The notes beneath the pieces are model-generated. The model saw only the letters and a program-made list of their open reading frames with translations, was not told where the DNA came from and ran no database searches. 64,000 nt of DNA from Dendrocalamus latiflorus (taxonomy: Eukaryota; Streptophyta; Magnoliopsida; Poales; Poaceae): NCBI GenBank assembly GCA_017311315.1, contig CM029640.1:17729512-17793511 (forward strand). The letters run 5' to 3'. A program made the translations under genes and the position numbers. The first letter of the stretch is position 1. Each line of letters opens with the position of its first letter. Below are positions 58,271 to 64,000 of the stretch, one piece after another.

Positions 58271-58429
58271 TTTCTTGTGATGTTTGTGTACGTCACCTGA
58301 ACCGACTCGGTCGCTTGGTCGGGCCGGTCCGGTGGCTGACTTTTCTTGAGCTCCTAATGGGCCGAGGTGACACTAGGCTCAACACGGCTAGCAAAACCAC
58401 TCCAATTATGCTGTAATTGAAAAAAGTTG

Positions 58430-58830
58430 CACTTCCTTTCAAAAAGAGGGAGAAAGTGCACTCCTCTAAAAAAAGAGAAAGTTACATTTCCTCTAAAAAG
58501 AGGAAAGTTGTTGTCGGTCTATTTCCAAGGTCAGATTATGTGCAAACATTTTACCTAAACTAAGGCTTATTAGGGAATTACTAGTCCACAAAGCTTATTA
58601 GCATAGTTTAGTACATATTGCTTATTCATGGGTGAAGGGGGACCTTCTCCGCCTATATAAGGGGCAGGGGCTTTTATTGTACATACATCATCTATGGCAA
58701 AAGATCAATAAAGAGAGAAGGTTGGGCCTACATTTTGTGTTCTTGTCTACTTTTAATTCTTGTTTATGAGTTGAGAGCTTTGTTCATCAGCAATGCGATC
58801 ATGATTATACAACACGTTATCAACATAATA
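58430..58830 (+). mobile_element. Copia-like LTR remnant
   Basis: TATATAA at 58654-58660 and AATAAA at 58707-58712 are about 50 bases apart, the promoter/poly(A) spacing of an LTR R region. ACACGTTATCAACA near 58812 resembles the junction of LTR and primer site in some Copia elements. No Copia coding sequence follows. Confidence 0.35.
58654..58660 (+). promoter_or_regulatory. TATA box of the Copia-like LTR
   Basis: TATATAA lies in CCGCCTATATAAGGGGC, a strong plant TATA context. Confidence 0.5.
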
Positions 58831-58939
58831 ACACTCTAAGCTAAGGCTTCGAATTAAGTTGCTTTGATCTAAGTTTTCAATTCTAGGGTAATGTTTCTAT
58901 TTAGTATATTAGTTTTATTTCTATTGCTCATTGCCGCCG

Positions 58940-59330
58940 ATCCATCATAAAAGCTTCATCTACATCATCAACATCTTCATCATTAGACTCACGCAACAAT
59001 AATAAGACTAGTGTTGGTCCTACAGTTGAAGCTTTGCAAGAATTGTACAAGGGACTAACCACTCGAGCTAGAGCAAGAGAACTCACTGAATAGGTGAAGC
59101 TGATTCTAAGTTTCTTTGATTTCACTTTTCAGGACAGTTTGCTACCTAATGCTTCCACTTTGTGTATTCTTATGTTATTAGGTAGGCAAGAACTTGGTGT
59201 TACCAAGTGCAAGGAGAGGGAGGCTAGTGCACCAAGAGAAGGCCCAAAAGGAGGAGATGATGACATTTCACTTATATTAGTAGGAGAAGCCATCAACTTG
59301 TTGGAATCAAGTTTTCAAGTTTCGGATTGA
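58940..59330 (+). pseudogene. 3' end of a chromovirus-type gypsy pol
   Basis: The frame reads VGPTVEALQELYKGLTTRAR then ARELTE, a TAG, and continues LILSFFDFTFQDSLLPNAST. The G-P-x-TRARA-x-x-L...LLPN pattern is the C terminus of many grass gypsy polyproteins, just before the 3' LTR. No integrase is present upstream, so only this tail survives. Confidence 0.55.
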
Positions 59331-60085
59331 AGATTGGAGAAGACTACGCTTCGGAAGCTCGATTGTGTCTAGTTTTCAATTATGAGTTTGTTTGAGTTTT
59401 TAGCCAAGTTTCATGTGTCATGGGCTGGTTTATAGCTATATTAAGACATATTACATGTGTGTTGGGTTTAGTATTCGTTTTGGTTCAACTTTGAGGTGAT
59501 AGCGATGCTAAAGCTTCAAACGGGCTGAAAATAGATACTTGGGCCATAAGGAAAGTTAGGTTGTTACCAAGGGAGGTGTTCATCACTCCCATTGGCCAGC
59601 AACCATGTGGGGGCCACCCTCATGGGCGCACATACCAAGGCAACAGCTAGCCACTTCTTATTGTTTTCGGTTTAAGAGAGTTTAAGTTAGGCAAAAGTTA
59701 TCTAAGATTTGAGTTGTTTTCATTTTGTGTGGCCGACTAGGTTAGTACGGATGGCTGTAAAGCCTTGGTTGCTGCTCCCTATAACAAGTGAACGTTAATT
59801 CTTAGTATAAGGTATAAGCAATTTCTTGCTCTTTGTTTTATGCTATGTGCTACCTTGAGATCTGGTTACCAGTGTTCTTATTGTTTGTCATGGATTAGCA
59901 AATTCATATTCTTGGTGTGGTGAGAACACAGAGATCCAAAGTGTATTGCTAGTTGAACTTTGGTACATAGGAGTCTACAGTCGAGATAGGCAATCGTGTG
60001 CTTCCATTCATTAGAATTCATGGGATTTTAGGTTAGCCACATATTCCTAGCCCTACGTCATGAAGATGAGGCAACCTCCACATCG
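59331..60085 (+). repeat. Gypsy LTR (limits approximate)
   Basis: The stretch lies between the pol C-terminal tail and a good primer-binding site, so it should be the LTR. The exact 5' end (TG) was not found; the 3' end is probably the CA of CTCCACA near 60080. It may serve at once as the 3' LTR of the remnant to the left and the 5' LTR of the element to the right. Confidence 0.5.
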
Positions 60086-60088
60086 TCT

Positions 60089-60100
60089 TGGTATCAGAGC
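60089..60100 (+). other. Primer-binding site, initiator tRNA-Met
   Basis: TGGTATCAGAGC matches exactly the complement of the plant initiator-methionine tRNA 3' end, the usual primer of many plant LTR retrotransposons. Confidence 0.9.
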
Positions 60101-61645
60101 GCCGGGTTGACATGGTAGGATCAATCTTTTACCCTAGTTTAGTTTTTATTTTCTGTCCTATATACAAATCTGAAAAATTCCTAGCCCTAATTTTCAATTC
60201 ATTTACATCTTGTGAGTTTTGTTAGTTTTCAATCTGTTAGTTTCAATTGCATAGTTGCTATCCATTGCATCTCGTATTTCCGTCGTGTTGCTTGAACGTT
60301 CTTTTAGTGTTCTTAGTTTTTGTATCTACAACAGAAAATTCGTGTGTTAGAACTCCTCTAATCCGCACCACAAAAAAAATCATAATATGAAATTGTGGTT
60401 TAGACTCCCTAAATCACAACCAAAAACATCCTCTTACCTTGTTTGAATTGTTGGATATCCTAAATCCAAATCCGGTATGGTTGTTCTTCCAACTTTACAT
60501 CTACAGCTTGTCTCAGTACTGTCTATGCGTTGTGCCATGTTCTGGGCTATGACTTGCATTTTAGAAAGTGTCCAAGACATGTACAACACTTTTACAGAGC
60601 CAAGTTTGCTTTGAAAGCCATCAAAGAAACCATGTAGAACTTCAAAAAAAAAAGTGTCCACCTTCCCAAAAATACGCCAAATCTAGTGAAAATTGGTTCA
60701 GTCCTACATGTAGCCACAATGTCCATAAATAAATTCAGCAAGTTTGGCTCACGGGATTGAAATATATAGCAGTTTCAAGTTGAACCCGAGACGAATTCGA
60801 GTCCGAGTAGGATTCCGTTGCCGAGACACCTTCAGTAAAACAAGCATAACTTTTGTATACGGTGTTCGTTTTTAACGTTCTTGTACTCGTTGGAGAGCTA
60901 ACGACGAGTCAAATCCAAAAAAATGACAGACATGCCCTTTTCACACTATGGGTGCCCCAAAATCAGCCATCTTCTGCCCCAAATTTGTGTCACAAGTTTT
61001 TGGTTGCTGTTTTTTCCTTTTGTTTTGATCTTCCCTTCTGAATTTAAGGTTCACCTCAACTTTAAAGTTGTAGATCTTATCAAACCTTTCTATTGAGTAT
61101 ATATAAGCCATATAAAATTTTTCTATTTCATCTTTTGAGATTAGCTATTGTTTACTACTTAAACTAAAGGGTTGTTTACATTACACCGTTACATTATCTT
61201 TGTGCTCTACATCATGTAAACAATATTGTAACCCTAGATAGAAATTTGAGTAGCTGGATAGTGTTTCTTCTAGCACTTGGTGTGAGAACTTCGTTTGCTT
61301 ACATCAAGTCGCATTAATCGGTTGTGTGTGTGTGCATCACTTATATCTTAGATATTGCAACTAGGTTTTTGTTAGCTATGTGGATTGTTTACTAACTTTA
61401 CAACATCTTGTGCATCTAAGTTGTGGTAGGATTATACACTAGCCCTATCCCAGCTCCACATAAACTTGGTGACTGCAGCTCCTGTGTTTGGTATTCAGCT
61501 TGTGACACCTCTGGCTTGTTTTCTCGCCGCCCAGGTATGTGATATTGCTATTCATACGAATTGACAAGATACTTGGCCAGTGGTTGTATCAGGTGTTCCT
61601 TTGTATAGTATACATCATTTATATTGTTTTCTTGTTGTGCTAACA
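60101..61645 (+). other. 5' leader of the right-hand gypsy element
   Basis: About 1.5 kb of AT-rich sequence lies between primer site and gag. It has no recognisable gene. A (TG)n stretch is near 61322-61334. Confidence 0.5.
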
Positions 61646-63037
61646 ATGTCAAGGGACAAATCAACTGAGGAGCAACCACTCAGGGATCACTTTGCTAACA
61701 TGGATGACGTCAAGCCCAATTGTGGAGGGGTTTAATGATGTACTTGAGGAGATTCATGGTAACTTACAAGAATTAAAAGAATGGCACAATAATTCTATAG
61801 CTAACCATGTTATAGGTGAAAGCACAATGGTGGAGCACGAACTCGATAAAACTGACACCGAGATGGCTGCCCGAGTTCAACGAGAGGAGGAAGAAGCAGG
61901 CCGCAAGAGCGAAGAGATGCTCATCTTGCTCGTCAACAATAGCAAGATGAACAAGCTCACCTGCAACGACAAGCATGTCTACCTTGCGCACCATAGGATG
62001 TACATCTTCTTCGACAGGGAGCCACATGAAGGGAAGCCACATGTGGCGAGCCGCTACACGTGGAGGCTTCCTCGGAAGAGGGCTTGTTTGCTATAGGTTA
62101 GGCTCCAACGATGATGATAGGCACTACGCTGATGCCTTTGAGGAGGACTCCGATGCAAATTGGGTATCAATAGATTGCGGTAACTACCATGATCGCGCTG
62201 GACATGTCCCGGTACCACACGAGGAGGATCCTCTCACTAAGGTAAAGATTACCATGCCTAAATATTTTAGTGGTGCAGATATGAAAGAATATCAAAAGTG
62301 GGAGATGCGCATGGACAAGATCTTCTGTATGCATGATTTTAGTGAAGACCAAGCTTGCTATGCACTGATATGGTGAGAGAAAGTTCAAAATAATCATGAG
62401 ACAACGGTCAACCTCCTATCATAATGTGGGAAGTAATGAAGCAAAAGATGCATATTCATTTTGTTCCTGTACATTTTCGTCGAGATGTTCTTATTCAATT
62501 GTAGAAATTAAATCAAGACGCATAATCGGTAGAAGACTACTATAAGCAAATGGAGCAACTCTTGATTTGGGGCAAAGTTCATGAGGATAATGAACAAATA
62601 ATGGCAAGATTCTTGCATGGGCCGAACCACAACATTTTCAAGCTAATCAACTTTCAGCTATATTCCACTATGATTGAACTAGAGCATTTAGCAATCAAAG
62701 CGGAGAAGAAGCTCAAGGAAGAGGCGCTATCGCAATCCAAGTGCAACACTTTTACTCCCAGGATGAGTCATCCCTCTGCCTTGACCTACATGCCCAGGGA
62801 TAGGTCCAAGTAGACATCAGCAGAGGTATGTTCAGCAAACCTTTGAATTCCAATACACCAGCACATGTTGTGTCTAATGCTTTGAATGTGAAATCTAGTC
62901 TATCATCTAGTATTAAACCTGCTAGTTCATCTAAAGCATTGCAATCCTCTGCTGGTTCTAACACTAAAACAAGTGCAATTCAATGTTGGCGTTGTCAAAG
63001 ATGTGGTCATTATGCTTGTGAATGCCCTAATGTTTAG
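61646..63037 (+). pseudogene. gag of a chromovirus-type gypsy element
   Basis: The first ATG (61646, MSRDKSTEEQ) runs into a frameshift near 61710 that continues as VEGFNDVLEEIHGN. The capsid region appears as KITMPKYFSGADMKEYQKWE and MDKIFCMHDFSEDQ (62245-62355), then a stop and shift, then QMEQLLIWGKVHEDNEQIMA (62550-62610) and MARFLHG. A CCHC knuckle, CWRCQRCGHYACEC, lies at about 62987-63028. Order and spacing are those of grass chromoviruses; at least four stops or shifts make it inactive. Confidence 0.85.
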
Positions 63038-63239
63038 CTTATGATTGTCACTGAAACTGGTTATGATTCTGCGTCTGATTCTAAAACTAAACCTATTCCA
63101 TGTGATGGTAATAACTCTAAGAATGAATATGATACTAATGATCAATGTCCTAGTGAAGGTGAATCTGCTTTGGTTGTTACTCCATATTTATCAATGCTTG
63201 TTAAAGAAGATAACTAATCCCAACGTTGCAATTTGTTCA

Positions 63240-64000
63240 TGAACAGTGCTAAAGTAAAAGATAATAATGTCAAAATGATTATTGATAGTTGTTCATGCCG
63301 AAACCTTGCTAGTGTTGAGATGTGTGAAAAGCTTAACTAAAATTACTTAAACATCCTGATTCATATTGTGTGCAATGGCTTCGTGAGGGAAGCAAAGTTA
63401 AAATTCAGCACCATGTGGAAGTTTCCTTCAAGGTTAACAAGTATGATGATACTGTTTTATGTGATGTTGTGCCTATGACAGTCTTTTATTTACTGCTGAG
63501 CAGTCCATGGTTGTTTGATAGCAATGTACATCATGATGGGTGAGCCAATACTTATAGCTTCAAGTAGGAAGGTAAGAACAGGGTTTTACTACTGCTTACT
63601 CCTTCTCAAATACAAGCCATTGAACAAAAATGAAAGGAGAAACTATAGCTTGCTGTTCAGCAAGATAAGCTAAAGGTAAGCACTGAAAAGGTTCTGATTG
63701 CAATTAAAACAGATCTGAAAGAGGTGAGCAATGATCCTAGTGTTATGCACTTTGTTCCTGTTTATAAGGACATTAAGGTTATGTTTACAACTAAACGATC
63801 TAAACACACTACCTAATTCTGTTCAGTCATTGTTGCAGGCATATGATGATGTTTTTCCTAAGGAGGTGCTACCCAAACTTCCGCCATTTCGTGGGATTGA
63901 GCACCAAATCGATTTCATGCCAAGTGTCTCGCTACCGAATCGACCACTATACCACACCAATCCAGCCGAAACCAAGGAAATACAACGGCAAGTGTAAGAG
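63240..64000 (+). pseudogene. Protease and start of reverse transcriptase (runs off the window)
   Basis: The protease segment reads KMIIDSCSCRNLASVEMCEK; the aspartate is at 63284-63286, but the usual Asp-Ser-Gly is Asp-Ser-Cys. Several stops follow. The pre-RT linker (LLQAYDDVFPKE) and the RT start, PPFRGIEHQIDFMP and LPNRPLYHTNPAETKEIQRQ, are open from about 63830 to the edge. These motifs are typical of chromoviruses (CRM/Reina-type). The polymerase core lies beyond base 64000. Confidence 0.85.

Noticed and set aside
1..64000. tRNA, rRNA and known microRNA genes
   Set aside because: I looked for tRNA box A/B pairs and for common plant microRNA strings and found none that could be supported; only tRNA-like box B pieces in repeat A were seen.

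Overview
The window is plant nuclear DNA, almost certainly from a grass (Poaceae). The signs are dense nested LTR retrotransposons, a Stowaway MITE with CTCCCTC/GAGGGAG ends, GC-rich exons and plant-type GT-AG introns. I cannot name the species. The sequence contains one 100-N assembly gap (42801-42900).

About 1-43 kb is a nest of transposable elements. An old, very long LTR begins before base 1 and ends at 18848. It is split by two later insertions: a 5.48-kb LTR of the same general type (642-6121, target duplication TCCTC) and a 10.3-kb Ty3/gypsy element of the Tat lineage (8125-18433, 246-bp LTRs, target duplication GCTGT). The Tat element carries broken gag and pol with two RNase H domains, two tandem-repeat arrays in its 3' untranslated part, and an antisense open reading frame. 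Next come a Copia gag fragment (18880-19590), a cold-shock-domain gene between two ~690-bp direct repeats (20474-24386), two more giant LTRs on the minus strand (25081-31675, one inside the other), a block of subterminal repeats with a plant-mobile-domain gene remnant (31676-33000), and a CACTA-type element carrying an Ulp1-like protease (33400-40383) that is split by a 2225-bp solo LTR (target duplication ACTTC). A second, decayed Tat copy (40485-42800) runs into the gap.

About 43-58.3 kb is a small gene island. It holds an EF-hand calmodulin-like gene fragment, a CLE signalling-peptide precursor broken by two frameshifts (49778-50138, minus), and a seven-exon splicing-factor gene of the CWC16/YJU2 family (52406-57942, minus). 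A Stowaway MITE lies in an intron of the splicing-factor gene, and a 159-bp Mutator-like MITE (9-bp target duplication) lies just upstream of its start codon.

About 58.4-64 kb is again retrotransposon sequence: a Copia-like LTR remnant, the 3' end of a chromovirus-type gypsy pol, an LTR with an initiator-methionine tRNA primer site (60089-60100), and a decayed gag-protease-RT running off the right edge.

The host genes act in separate processes: pre-mRNA splicing, peptide signalling, nucleic-acid binding and calcium sensing. Nothing suggests they work as a unit. The points most worth checking are the cold-shock gene, the CLE frameshifts, the Tat antisense frame with its higher-order 3' repeats, and the C-to-T pattern of decay in that element.
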